DNA of 64,000 nucleotides from Gemmatimonas sp. (GTDB taxonomy: Bacteria > Gemmatimonadota > Gemmatimonadetes > Gemmatimonadales > Gemmatimonadaceae). The stretch covers positions 620,001 to 684,000 of the forward strand of contig JAAVWC010000001.1 of the NCBI GenBank assembly GCA_023910675.1, in the 5' to 3' direction. A program made the translations under genes and the position numbers. The notes under the pieces were generated by a model. It was not told the origin of the DNA. It did not search any database and saw nothing but the letters and a program-made list of their open reading frames with translations. Each line of letters begins with the position of its first letter. The first letter of the stretch is position 1. This document shows positions 35,113 through 42,939 of this stretch, piece by piece.

Positions 35113-38043
35113 ATGGTTCGTCCCCTCGTGCGTTCACTGTGCGCCATCGCGATTGGTGCATTTCCGTTGGCCCCGCTTGCTGCGCAGCCGGCAGCGGCAG
35201 GATCATCGCCGAGCACCGGCAAGAAGGTGCTCAATCTCGACGACTATGGGCGCTGGCAGCGCGTTGGTGGCACCACCATCAGCGCGAACGGACGATGGAT
35301 GGCGTACACCCTCACGCCGAACGAGGGCGGCGAAGCGACGCTGCGCCTCAAGCCTCTCGAGAGTGGCGACGAAGTGGTCGTGTCGTTGGGTGCACCGCCG
35401 GCGCCGCGGGCTGGTGCTGCGCCGGCCGGTGGACGCGGCGCCGGTGCTGGTGTGGGTGCGCCCAGCTTTTCCGATGACTCCAAGTGGGTGACCTACACCG
35501 CGCCGGTCGCCGCGGCTCGCGGTGCTGCCGGCGCCGCCAATGGCCGAAACGCTCCGCCGCCGTCGGGACAGCCGGGCCGTGCACCAGCCCCCGCAGCGGC
35601 CGGCACGACGCCGCCGGCCGCGCGCCTCGAACTCCGCAACCTGGCCACCGGTGCCGTCACGCGCTTTGCGGGTGTGGCGTCGTCGAGCTTCTCGCCGAAC
35701 GCGCGCTATCTCGTGCTGCGCATGAACCGCCCCACGGGCGCTGCCACGGCCTCGGTGGGCGCCGACCTGGTGCTGCACGACCTGAGCACCGGCAGCGACC
35801 GCAACATCGGGAACGTGGGACAGTTTGCCTTCAACGCCGCCGGCACATTGCTCGCCTACACCATCGACGCGCCCGAGAAGCTAGGCAACGGCGTCTTCGT
35901 CCTCGATCCGGCCACGGGGTCCACGCAGACGCTCGCTGCCAGCAACGCCGATTTCGATGGCCTCGCGTGGAATAGCACCGGGACGGCGATTGCCGTGCTC
36001 GCCGGCACCAAGGCCACCACACAGAAGCAGCGCGTCAACACGCTGTACGCGTGGACCAATGTCACGGCCAATGGTGGGACGCACATGCTGTTCGACCCCG
36101 CAAAGAGCGCGACCTTTCCGCGCGACTTCGTCGTGAGCGAATACAGTGCGCCGCGCTGGAGCCGCGATGGGTCGCGACTCTTCGTGGGTATCAAAGCACA
36201 GGAGCCCGAAGTGGCCGCGGCGGACTCGATCAAGGCCAACGTCGACGTGTGGCACTACAACGATGCGACGGTGCAGTCGGTGCAGATCGTGCAGATCGCG
36301 CAGTTACGGCGCGCCACGTGGCCGGCCGCCGTCACGGTGTCGAGTGGTGCGTTCGTGCAGCTTGGCAGCGACGACATGCGCACGGTAACGGTGGCGCCCA
36401 ACGGCGCGGTGGGTGTTGGCCGTGACGATTCCGCGTATCGCGGCGAGATCGCCTGGGGTGGCAGCCGCGCCGACTACTACAAGGTTGATATCGCCACTGG
36501 CCAGCGCACGCGTTTCGCGACGGGGGTATCGCGCACGTACGGCATCAGCCCCGACTCGCGCTGGTACCTGTACGTACAGGGCAAGGACACGTGGGCGCAC
36601 GATCTCACGACGGGACGCACCGTAACGCTAGACGCGAGTGGTACACCACGTCGGTCGTACATCAACGAGGACGACGACCACGCCTACGAACTGCCGCTCT
36701 GGGGTGTTGGCGGTTGGACGCGGGACGGCAAGGCCGTGTTGCTCTACGACAAGTACGATGTCTGGTCGGCGCCGCTCGATGGTAGTAAGGCGGTCAATCT
36801 CACACAGGGCGTTGGACGCGTGCAGCAGATTCAGTTCCGCGTCACGTCGTTCGACGGCAACGATGCAGCAGGCGGCGGTAGTCCGCGCGGCGGTGGCAAT
36901 GCCGTCGACACGACCACACTCGATCTCTCAAAGCCCCTCACGCTCTCGGCGTACGGCACGCGCACCAAGAAGACCGGCTACTGGTCACTGAGCGCCGGCA
37001 AGGCCCCGCAAGCGATCGTGTGGGAAGACCGCAACATTGGCGGCGTCATCAAGGCCGACTCGACCGACGTGATGCTCTACACACAGCAAACATTCGACGA
37101 GTACCCCAACGTGTGGCGCACCAACACGCGATTCGAGAATCGCCAGCGGGTGACCGACGCGAATACCATCGTGAGCGAGTACGCCTGGTCGGCCGGCAAG
37201 ATTCTCATCGATTACACCAACAGCCGCGGCGAGAAGCTGCAGGGCACGTTGGCGTTGCCCGCCGGCTACGTGCCGGGCAAGCAGTACCCCATGCTGGTGT
37301 CGTTCTACGAGATCGTGTCCAACACGCACCACACCTTCTCGCAGCCCGGCTACAGCAACAGCCCGCAGCTCTCCACCTACAACAGCAACGGCTACCTGAC
37401 CTTCCAGCCCGACATGACGTACAAGATCGGGCGCCCGGGCACGAGCGCGCTCGACAACATGACGGCGGCCGTGAAGAAGGTCATCGCGTTGGGCTACGCC
37501 GACCCCAAGCGCATCGGGCTACATGGACACAGCTGGAGCGGATATCAGTCGGCGTTCATTCTCACGCACAGCAACCTGTTTGCCGCGGTGGTGAGCGGCG
37601 CGCCGCCGACCAACCTGCTCAGCTTCTACAACACGCTCTACAAGAGCAGCGGCACGGTGCAACAGGGGATCACCACCGTGGGGCAGGTGCGCATGGGCAA
37701 GAACGTGACGCCGTTCAACAGCACGAAGTTGTACATCGAGCAGTCCCCCATCTTCAGCGTCGATCGCATCGTCACGCCGTTCATGGTGCTGCATGGCATG
37801 GAAGATGGCGCCGTCGACTACACGGAGGGGCTGCAGTTCGTGAACGCCGCGCGCGCCGCCGGCAAACAGGGCATTCTGCTGTCGTACCCCGGTGAGGCGC
37901 ACAATCTGGTGAATCGCGACAACCAGAAGGACTTTACCATTCGCATGAAGCAGTTCTTCGACCACTATCTCAAGGGCGAGTCGGCGCCGCAGTGGCTGCG
38001 TGAGGGGCTGCCGCAGGTCAACAAGGGAGGACCCATCAAGTGA
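35113..38043 (+). CDS. S9-family prolyl oligopeptidase-like peptidase, exported
   Basis: The 976-residue secreted serine peptidase has a signal peptide (ends near PLAAQ). A low-complexity Ala/Gly/Pro insert (about residues 95-180) lies within the beta-propeller, which is followed by an alpha/beta-hydrolase catalytic domain. The nucleophile lies in GLHGHSWSGYQSAF (about residue 808), the acid in HGMEDGAVDY (about 898) and the histidine in GEAHNL (about 929), all in family order. ATG 35113 has GGAG 8-9 bp upstream. It would degrade peptides in the periplasm. The stop is followed by the large inverted repeat at 38127. Confidence 0.92.
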   Translation: MVRPLVRSLCAIAIGAFPLAPLAAQPAAAGSSPSTGKKVLNLDDYGRWQRVGGTTISANGRWMAYTLTPNEGGEATLRLKPLESGDEVVVSLGAPPAPRAGAAPAGGRGAGAGVGAPSFSDDSKWVTYTAPVAAARGAAGAANGRNAPPPSGQPGRAPAPAAAGTTPPAARLELRNLATGAVTRFAGVASSSFSPNARYLVLRMNRPTGAATASVGADLVLHDLSTGSDRNIGNVGQFAFNAAGTLLAYTIDAPEKLGNGVFVLDPATGSTQTLAASNADFDGLAWNSTGTAIAVLAGTKATTQKQRVNTLYAWTNVTANGGTHMLFDPAKSATFPRDFVVSEYSAPRWSRDGSRLFVGIKAQEPEVAAADSIKANVDVWHYNDATVQSVQIVQIAQLRRATWPAAVTVSSGAFVQLGSDDMRTVTVAPNGAVGVGRDDSAYRGEIAWGGSRADYYKVDIATGQRTRFATGVSRTYGISPDSRWYLYVQGKDTWAHDLTTGRTVTLDASGTPRRSYINEDDDHAYELPLWGVGGWTRDGKAVLLYDKYDVWSAPLDGSKAVNLTQGVGRVQQIQFRVTSFDGNDAAGGGSPRGGGNAVDTTTLDLSKPLTLSAYGTRTKKTGYWSLSAGKAPQAIVWEDRNIGGVIKADSTDVMLYTQQTFDEYPNVWRTNTRFENRQRVTDANTIVSEYAWSAGKILIDYTNSRGEKLQGTLALPAGYVPGKQYPMLVSFYEIVSNTHHTFSQPGYSNSPQLSTYNSNGYLTFQPDMTYKIGRPGTSALDNMTAAVKKVIALGYADPKRIGLHGHSWSGYQSAFILTHSNLFAAVVSGAPPTNLLSFYNTLYKSSGTVQQGITTVGQVRMGKNVTPFNSTKLYIEQSPIFSVDRIVTPFMVLHGMEDGAVDYTEGLQFVNAARAAGKQGILLSYPGEAHNLVNRDNQKDFTIRMKQFFDHYLKGESAPQWLREGLPQVNKGGPIK

Positions 38044-38126
38044 GCGACGACGAGATTCGCGCGTCCGTCTCGCAGTGCCCGAGTGGCGCGTTGCGTGTTC
38101 GCGAAAGGACGGACGCCTCCTGACTG

Positions 38127-38455
38127 GGACTGCGGTTTGGGTTCACTACGCGAGGGGAACTACGCGAGGGGAAAAACGGGAGGAGAACTACGGGAGGGGA
38201 ACTACGGGATAGCAACGACGGGGGCCCCGACCCCGTGACGAGGACCCTACCACGACCACGACCGGCGGTGGTCGTGGTCCGGGTAAATGTCACGGGGTCG
38301 AAGCCGAAGTCGCGGGGTCGTGGTTGTCATCCCGTAGTTGCCCTCCCGTGGTTCTCCTCGCGTCGTTCCCCTCCCGTAGTTCCCCTCCCGTAGTTCCCCT
38401 CCCGTAGTTCCCCTCCCGTAGTTCCCCTCCCGTAGTAAACCCAAACCGCAGTTCC
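38127..38455. repeat. ~330-bp imperfect inverted repeat between convergent genes
   Basis: The apex is ACCACGACCAC (38249-38259), an 8-base loop, and GTGGTCGTGGT (38268-38278). Moving outward, CGACCCCGTGAC (38228) pairs with GTCACGGGGTCG (38289), and the outer feet ACTGCGGTTTGGGTT (38129) and AACCCAAACCGCAGT (near 38438) are exact inverse complements. Both arms carry degenerate copies of a 14-bp unit (GGGGAACTACGGGA on the left, its complement on the right). The right arm is longer because it has more copies. It lies between the S9 peptidase stop (38043) and the lipoprotein stop (38290) and extends into the lipoprotein gene. Confidence 0.85.
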
Positions 38456-39315
38456 CCGTCGGCCCGAGTCGTCTCGAGCGCCCCTTCGTCACTCACCAGC
38501 ACATGCAGCACCGGATGCGTGGCGATCTGCTCGAATGACATCGGCGCCCCGTCTACGCGCATGGCGCGCCGCACCAACCGTATGCCGTGACTGTAGTCGA
38601 CGTACCAATCGACGTGTCCGACATACAGCGGCTGAATGGGGACACCGTTCTGGTGATGCCAGCCGTAAATCGCCACACGGTTTGCACGTTCCAACAAACG
38701 GTTGGACACGACCACATCCTTTTTGATGCCGGCAATAAGCGCGCGGCGTGACGCACCGACAAGCTGCGCTTCGATGAGCCGGTGGTGTTGCAGAAAGGTG
38801 CCCGACGCCTCGCGGGCCTCGGTCAACGGCTGCGGCTCCAGCTTGACCGTAGCCGCCCGCCAGATGGCATTCACCATACGCCGCGTGGGGAGCACGTATC
38901 CATACGAATCGGCGAATACCTGCGCCGTGTGCGGTGTCATGGGCATCCGCACGAAGTCCGCATCGTCACCGATGGCGAGGTAGTCGGGCATGACGTCGTA
39001 CTCGATAACGTGCAAGCGACCGTCGCTGGCCGTCGCGGAGTCACGCACGGTGTGCAGCGTGCGCAGGAACGACGGGATGTTGCCGGCAAGCAGCTCGCGC
39101 TGAATGACCGCTTCGCGCGGTGCGCGCACCAAGGTATCGATTCTGGCCAATACGGACGTCGTGCCCCGTGCCGCGCGCGCGCGATCCGGGATGGCGGTCG
39201 CCGCCGTTCCCGTCGACCGCGCCGGCGCGCACGAGCTGAGTGCCACCATGGCACTCAGCCCCAGTATCGTGCTGACCATGCGTCGCACATGGCGGGCGAA
39301 AGACGAACGCGGCAT
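38290..39315 (-). CDS. Lipoprotein of unknown function with repeat-derived C-terminus
   Basis: I do not recognise this family. From ATG 39315 the 341-residue product has a lipobox signal peptide (ALSSC). A conserved-looking body follows, with motifs YDVMPDYLAIGDDADFVRMP, HTAQVFADSYGYVLPTRRMV and HVDWYVDYSHGIRLV, rich in aromatic residues and histidines, which suggests an exported enzyme-like fold. After DGELRFGF the protein changes to a 14-residue repeat (TTGGELREGNYGRG, TTGGELREGNDARR, TTGGQLRDDNHDPA). This tail is encoded by the 14-bp tandem array and is probably a recent extension. A later start at ATG 39279 is possible. Confidence 0.72.
   Translation of the reverse strand: MPRSSFARHVRRMVSTILGLSAMVALSSCAPARSTGTAATAIPDRARAARGTTSVLARIDTLVRAPREAVIQRELLAGNIPSFLRTLHTVRDSATASDGRLHVIEYDVMPDYLAIGDDADFVRMPMTPHTAQVFADSYGYVLPTRRMVNAIWRAATVKLEPQPLTEAREASGTFLQHHRLIEAQLVGASRRALIAGIKKDVVVSNRLLERANRVAIYGWHHQNGVPIQPLYVGHVDWYVDYSHGIRLVRRAMRVDGAPMSFEQIATHPVLHVLVSDEGALETTRADGELRFGFTTGGELREGNYGRGTTGGELREGNDARRTTGGQLRDDNHDPATSASTP
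38331..38442. repeat. 14-bp tandem repeat array, about 8 copies
   Basis: Units of CCCGTAGTTCCCCT begin at 38331, 38345, 38359, 38373, 38387, 38401, 38415 and, partial, 38429. The four from 38373 to 38428 are identical; the first three have one to three differences. The array is the right arm of the larger inverted repeat. It is read on the minus strand as the C-terminal coding sequence of the lipoprotein gene. Confidence 0.92.
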
Positions 39316-39394
39316 ATCATAGGCTATCAGTCGTAGCGATACGACGCTACCTTCGCCGACGGCCATGATGTTTCCGACACGACAGCTCCCAGCC

Positions 39395-39952
39395 ATGCCC
39401 ACCATTCGCTTCGTCGCTGCTGCGCTCGCACTGCTGCTCACGACGCTCTCGCCGCTCACCCGTGCTGCCGCCCAGGGCACGGGCGAAGTGAGTACCAGTC
39501 CTGCCGGCGCGCGCGGCTTGGTTGGGGCGTACGACGAACAGAATCCGTTCGCGAAAATTCTTCGCGGTGAGCTGGAGACCGCCAAGGTGTACGAAGACGA
39601 GCGGGTGCTCGTGTTTCTCTCCAATGGTGCCGTCTCGCGCGGACACGCGCTGGTGATTTCCAAGACCTCCAAAGCTCGCAACGTGTTGGAGATGGACCCC
39701 GACGAGTACGGTCGCCTCATGGCGGTCGCGCGTCGTGTGGCCTTCGCGCAACGTGCAGCATTCAAAGCCGATGGCTTTACGATCTCCCAGAACAACGGCG
39801 AGGCTGCGGGTCAGTCGGTGTTTCACCTGCACATTCACGTGGTGCCGCGCTACACGGGGCAGCCGCTGCAACCCTCGCGCAACCCACCGGCCACGGTTGC
39901 CGAGCTGACGCCCATTGCCCGCGAGCTCGCGGCGGCGCTCAAGCTACCGTAA
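39395..39952 (+). CDS. Exported HIT-family protein
   Basis: The 185-residue protein contains a HIT domain: NPFAKILRGELETAKVYED, SRGHALVISK and the nucleotide-binding histidine triad HLHIHVVPRY. HIT hydrolases cleave nucleoside phosphoramidates and related dinucleotides. Unusually, a Sec-type signal peptide (hydrophobic AALALLLTTL, then AAAQ) precedes the domain, so the protein should be periplasmic. ATG 39395 is used; ATGs at 39365 and 39368 would only lengthen the leader. The creatininase-like gene starts 42 bp after the stop, so the two may be cotranscribed. Confidence 0.85.
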   Translation: MPTIRFVAAALALLLTTLSPLTRAAAQGTGEVSTSPAGARGLVGAYDEQNPFAKILRGELETAKVYEDERVLVFLSNGAVSRGHALVISKTSKARNVLEMDPDEYGRLMAVARRVAFAQRAAFKADGFTISQNNGEAAGQSVFHLHIHVVPRYTGQPLQPSRNPPATVAELTPIARELAAALKLP

Positions 39953-39994
39953 GTGCGCCCCATTCTCTCAGCAGCCTTACCCACCGGAGATCAC

Positions 39995-40897
39995 ATGCGC
40001 CGCACCGTTGTCGCCCTCTTGGCACTGCCGCTGCTCACCGGAAGTGCCTTGGCCCAGGCAACCGGGACTCCCGGAAGCGCCGCCCAAGCCGAAGCCCGTC
40101 GCGCCGCCGCCAACAAGCCGCGCACCATTGAGGGCATCAACACCGTCTGGCTCGAGGAACTCACGCAGCCCGAGTTCCGTGACATGCTCAAAGACGGCTA
40201 CACCACCGTGCTCATCATGACCGGAGGCGTCGAGAACAACGACGGCAACCTCCAGATGAACAAGCACAACATCAACATCAAGCTGCTCGGCGAGATGATG
40301 GCGCGCCGAATGGGTAAGACGCTGGTGGCGCCGCTGGTGACGCTCGAACCGGGGAACGCCGGTCCCAACATCCAACCCGGACGTGCGGGCCCGATGTTGT
40401 CACAGGCCACCTATGCCGCGCTGCTCTTCGACATGGGCAACTATCTGCGCAGCATGGGCTTCAAGGAAGTGTTCTACATGGGTGACAGCGGCGGCAACGC
40501 ACGCGGGATGCAAACCGCGGCCGACTCGCTCACCAAGCTCTACGCCGACAGCCCCGACCGGGTGGTGTTCAAGCACATCCCCGAGTTCTACAACCACACC
40601 AGCGTGGTGCAGCCGTACATTCAGAACGAGCTCAAGATCCCCGAAGGGATCAAAATTGGCGCGAGCTCTGGCACCAGCAGCTTGCACGAGGAGCTCGGCA
40701 TTGATGCCACGATGGCGCTCGCCGACCCGCAGTCCATTCGCTTCGCGCAGCGCGTGAAGGCGGGTCAAGCCGAGATCAACGGCATCAAGTTCGAGTCGCT
40801 GGCGTGGCTTCAGGAGCTGGGGCGCAAGGTGGCCGATTTGCGCGTGAATACGGCGATCAATGCGATCAACGCCTACCGGGCCTCGCTACCGAAATAG
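39995..40897 (+). CDS. Exported creatininase-family protein with altered metal site
   Basis: The 300-residue product has a signal peptide (LLTGSALAQ) and the creatininase fold. Creatininase and related amidohydrolases bind two metals through an E-x-H pair and an NGHGGN-type motif. Here the first motif reads GGVENNDGNLQMNKHN, with the glutamate kept and the usual histidine position Asn, and the second reads YMGDSGGNARGM, with Ser where His is expected. It may belong to a distinct exported branch or be catalytically altered. The start is ATG 39995 with GGAG 5 bp upstream. Substrate unknown. Confidence 0.82.
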   Translation: MRRTVVALLALPLLTGSALAQATGTPGSAAQAEARRAAANKPRTIEGINTVWLEELTQPEFRDMLKDGYTTVLIMTGGVENNDGNLQMNKHNINIKLLGEMMARRMGKTLVAPLVTLEPGNAGPNIQPGRAGPMLSQATYAALLFDMGNYLRSMGFKEVFYMGDSGGNARGMQTAADSLTKLYADSPDRVVFKHIPEFYNHTSVVQPYIQNELKIPEGIKIGASSGTSSLHEELGIDATMALADPQSIRFAQRVKAGQAEINGIKFESLAWLQELGRKVADLRVNTAINAINAYRASLPK

Positions 40898-40910
40898 TCG
40901 ATTGCGGCCG

Positions 40911-41288
40911 CTAGACCAGCAGCCGCGGCACTTCGTACACCGCTATCAGCGGATCACGTGTAGCCAGCTGCAGTCCGTACGTGAGTGCCTGCGCAATGAG
41001 TACGCGGTCGAACGGGTCGTGATGATGCCACGGTAGTCGGGCACTTCGCTGGGCATCGCTGGCCGTGACCGCCAGTTCGAGGAAGCCGGTGCTGGTTGCC
41101 GCCGCCAGCCAGTGCTCGGGCAGTATGAGTTTGCCCTTGGCCGCTTTGATCTCCAACTCCCACGCGGACGCGGCGCTGAAGTAGACGGCGCGTCGTGGGT
41201 CGCTGATGGCGGCGCGGGCGGACGGCACCAAGCGCTCGGGGGCATGCAGTGCCCAGAGCAGCGTATGCGAATCGAGCAGCAGATTCAC
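40911..41288 (-). CDS. VapC-type PIN-domain toxin
   Basis: The 125-residue PIN-domain ribonuclease has the acidic residues of the active site in LLLDSHTLLWAL (Asp6), ASAWELEIKA (Glu) and HHDPFDRVLIAQA (two Asp). It would cleave RNA, often tRNA, when not bound by its antitoxin. The start is GTG 41288, overlapping the antitoxin stop (GTGA), so synthesis is coupled. The antitoxin gene is immediately upstream on the same strand. It faces the creatininase gene tail to tail. Confidence 0.92.
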   Translation of the reverse strand: MNLLLDSHTLLWALHAPERLVPSARAAISDPRRAVYFSAASAWELEIKAAKGKLILPEHWLAAATSTGFLELAVTASDAQRSARLPWHHHDPFDRVLIAQALTYGLQLATRDPLIAVYEVPRLLV

Positions 41289-41590
41289 GAATCAAACCCG
41301 TCGGCTTGCGGGGCTGGAACCGGTTCGGCGACGCGCGCCGCCGCCGCGGGCTCGACGTCGCCGTAATTGAAGAGTGTCTCAATTTGTGGGTCGGCATCCC
41401 AGCAGTCGGGGGATTCGGTGACGCTACCTGCCAACACGCCTAGTTGGCGTGGCCCGGCCGCTGCGGCCATGGGCACGAGGCGGACGAGCGGCGTGCCAGC
41501 CTTGGAGATGACCACCTCTTCGCCGGCGAGGACGTCGGCAATGAGCCGAGACAGCTGGGTTTTGGCGGCGTGGATGTTTACGATCTTCAT
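41285..41590 (-). CDS. Phd/YefM-type antitoxin
   Basis: The 101-residue protein begins KIVNIHAAKTQLSRLIADVLAGEEVVISKAGTPLVRLVP, the DNA-binding N-terminal domain of Phd/YefM antitoxins. The C-terminal half (DCWDADPQIETLFNYG) would wrap the PIN toxin encoded next. ATG 41590 abuts a perfect palindrome (41591-41603), the likely autoregulatory operator. Confidence 0.92.
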   Translation of the reverse strand: MKIVNIHAAKTQLSRLIADVLAGEEVVISKAGTPLVRLVPMAAAAGPRQLGVLAGSVTESPDCWDADPQIETLFNYGDVEPAAAARVAEPVPAPQADGFDS

Positions 41591-41617
41591 TAGACTAAGT
41601 CTAGCTAAGGGTAGTCT
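41591..41617 (-). promoter_or_regulatory. Probable operator of the Phd/PIN module
   Basis: TAGACT-A-AGTCTA (41591-41603) is a perfect palindrome directly upstream of the antitoxin ATG. A further half-site TAGTCT follows at 41612-41617. This spacing and position are typical for autorepression by a toxin-antitoxin complex. It is inferred from sequence only. Confidence 0.55.
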
Positions 41618-41654
41618 GATGACAAGACGCATCGGATTATTGCCGGTCAGCGCC

Positions 41655-41670
41655 TGATGCATTAGCATCA
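41655..41670 (+). promoter_or_regulatory. Probable operator of the VapB/VapC module
   Basis: TGATGC-ATTA-GCATCA is a perfect 6-bp inverted repeat that ends 5 bp before the ATG of the ribbon-helix-helix antitoxin, overlapping the place of its ribosome-binding site. A half-site GATGC follows at once. Binding here would block both transcription and translation. Confidence 0.55.
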
Positions 41671-41675
41671 GATGC

Positions 41676-41918
41676 ATGCGCACCACACTGGACATCGACG
41701 ACGATCTGCTCGCGGCGGCCAAGGAGCGGGCGAAGCGCGAACACAAGACGGCTGGTCAGGTGGTGTCCGAGCTCATCCGCCAGGCGCTGACTATGCCGGC
41801 GACGGCCAAGCGGGTCGCCGAAGCGGCGCCGCTGTACGGCTTTCAGCCGTTCGCCGCAACGGGGCGCATCGTCACGAACGAACAGATCAATGAGCTGCGC
41901 GGCGATGACGTCTATTGA
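41676..41918 (+). CDS. VapB-type ribbon-helix-helix antitoxin
   Basis: The 80-residue protein has a ribbon-helix-helix N-terminus (MRTTLDIDDDLLAAAKERAKREHKT, with SELIRQAL as the second helix) and a C-terminal part (GFQPFAATGRIVTNEQIN) that would bind its toxin. It precedes a PIN toxin gene by 43 bp and is divergent from the other toxin-antitoxin module by 85 bp. Confidence 0.92.
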   Translation: MRTTLDIDDDLLAAAKERAKREHKTAGQVVSELIRQALTMPATAKRVAEAAPLYGFQPFAATGRIVTNEQINELRGDDVY

Positions 41919-41961
41919 GTGGGCCAGCGGGCGAACGCAGCACGACCCACTGTAGGGAAGC

Positions 41962-42390
41962 ATGCGCGCATTGCTCGACGTGAACGTGCTCATTGCCCTG
42001 CTCGACGCGAACCATGTCTCACATCTGGTCGCGCGTGACTGGTTTGCGGCGCACGCGTCGCTCGGTTGGGCGACCTGCGCGATTACGCAGAACGGATGCG
42101 TACGGATCATGTCCCACGTAGGGTACGCGAACGCTCAGCCAGTCGCAGAAGTGGCGTCGCGCCTGTACGCGGCCACCTCGCATCCGTTACACGAGTTCTG
42201 GGCCGACCGCGTCAGCCTGCTCGATCCAGCGCGTGTCGATCATACGCGCATTCACGGCCCCAAACAGCTCACCGATGTCTACCTGCTCGCGTTAGCCGTC
42301 GCCCATGGCGGGCGACTCGTGAGCTTCGATCGCGCGATCCCCATGGCCGCCGTGCACGGGGTCGCGACGGCCCATCTGGTGGTGCTGTAG
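41962..42390 (+). CDS. VapC-type PIN-domain toxin
   Basis: The 142-residue PIN-domain protein has active-site acids in LLDVNVLIALLD (Asp6), in the central helix, and in LTDVYLLALAVAHGGRLVSFDR (Asp near 108 and 126). It is of the longer VapC subgroup typified by ITQNGCVRIMS. It would be a sequence-specific endoribonuclease restrained by the VapB-like protein encoded upstream. It is not closely similar to the PIN toxin at 40911, so the two modules did not arise by recent duplication. Confidence 0.92.
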   Translation: MRALLDVNVLIALLDANHVSHLVARDWFAAHASLGWATCAITQNGCVRIMSHVGYANAQPVAEVASRLYAATSHPLHEFWADRVSLLDPARVDHTRIHGPKQLTDVYLLALAVAHGGRLVSFDRAIPMAAVHGVATAHLVVL

Positions 42391-42499
42391 GTCGGGCCGG
42401 CGCCGTGCCGGTGTCGTACGGCCTCCGCTGGCGCGCGCGTCCCGTGCGAAACCTGGAAAAAGGTGCGACGTTTTCCGCACCCATTCCTGGAGAAGCACC

Positions 42500-42913
42500 A
42501 TGCCGCGTCCCAAGTGGTTCATGCCGGTGGCCGTTGTCGCGTTGCTGTGGAATCTCATGGGCTGTGCGGCCTACCTCATGGACGTCATGCTCACACCGGA
42601 AGCGGTGGCGGCCATGCCCCCGGACCAACAGGCGCTCTACGCCGCGCGACCGGTATGGGCGGTAGCGGCGTATGCGTTTGCTGTCTGGGGCGGCGCGCTC
42701 GGATGCGTAGGGCTCCTGGTGCGGAAGCGCTGGGCCGCGCCGGCGTTCTTGGCGTCGCTGCTCGGGCTCATCGTGCAAGACGCCGCCTTGTTCGGCATGA
42801 GCCCGGTACCCCTTTCGGCAACGATCTATGCGCTGCAAGGCATGGTGCTGGTCATTGCCGTGCTGCTGCTGATGCTCGCCAACCGCGCGTCGCGCGACGG
42901 CTGGTTACAGTAA
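42500..42913 (+). CDS. Small four-helix membrane protein of unknown function
   Basis: The 137-residue inner-membrane protein has four predicted helices (near residues 8-30, 52-74, 80-98, 108-128) separated by short loops. The start ATG 42500 has GGAGAAG 5 bp upstream. Similar small proteins are often labelled 'sugar transporter' without evidence. It ends 27 bp before the metallo-beta-lactamase start, so the two genes may be cotranscribed. Confidence 0.75.
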   Translation: MPRPKWFMPVAVVALLWNLMGCAAYLMDVMLTPEAVAAMPPDQQALYAARPVWAVAAYAFAVWGGALGCVGLLVRKRWAAPAFLASLLGLIVQDAALFGMSPVPLSATIYALQGMVLVIAVLLLMLANRASRDGWLQ

Positions 42914-42939
42914 TTGGCTCGCGCTCCAGAGCTGTCGCC

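Noticed and set aside
42391..42499. Possible terminator after the VapC toxin gene
   Set aside because: The GGTGCG/CGCACC stem near 42462-42481 is short with T residues in the loop rather than after it; it is not convincing.
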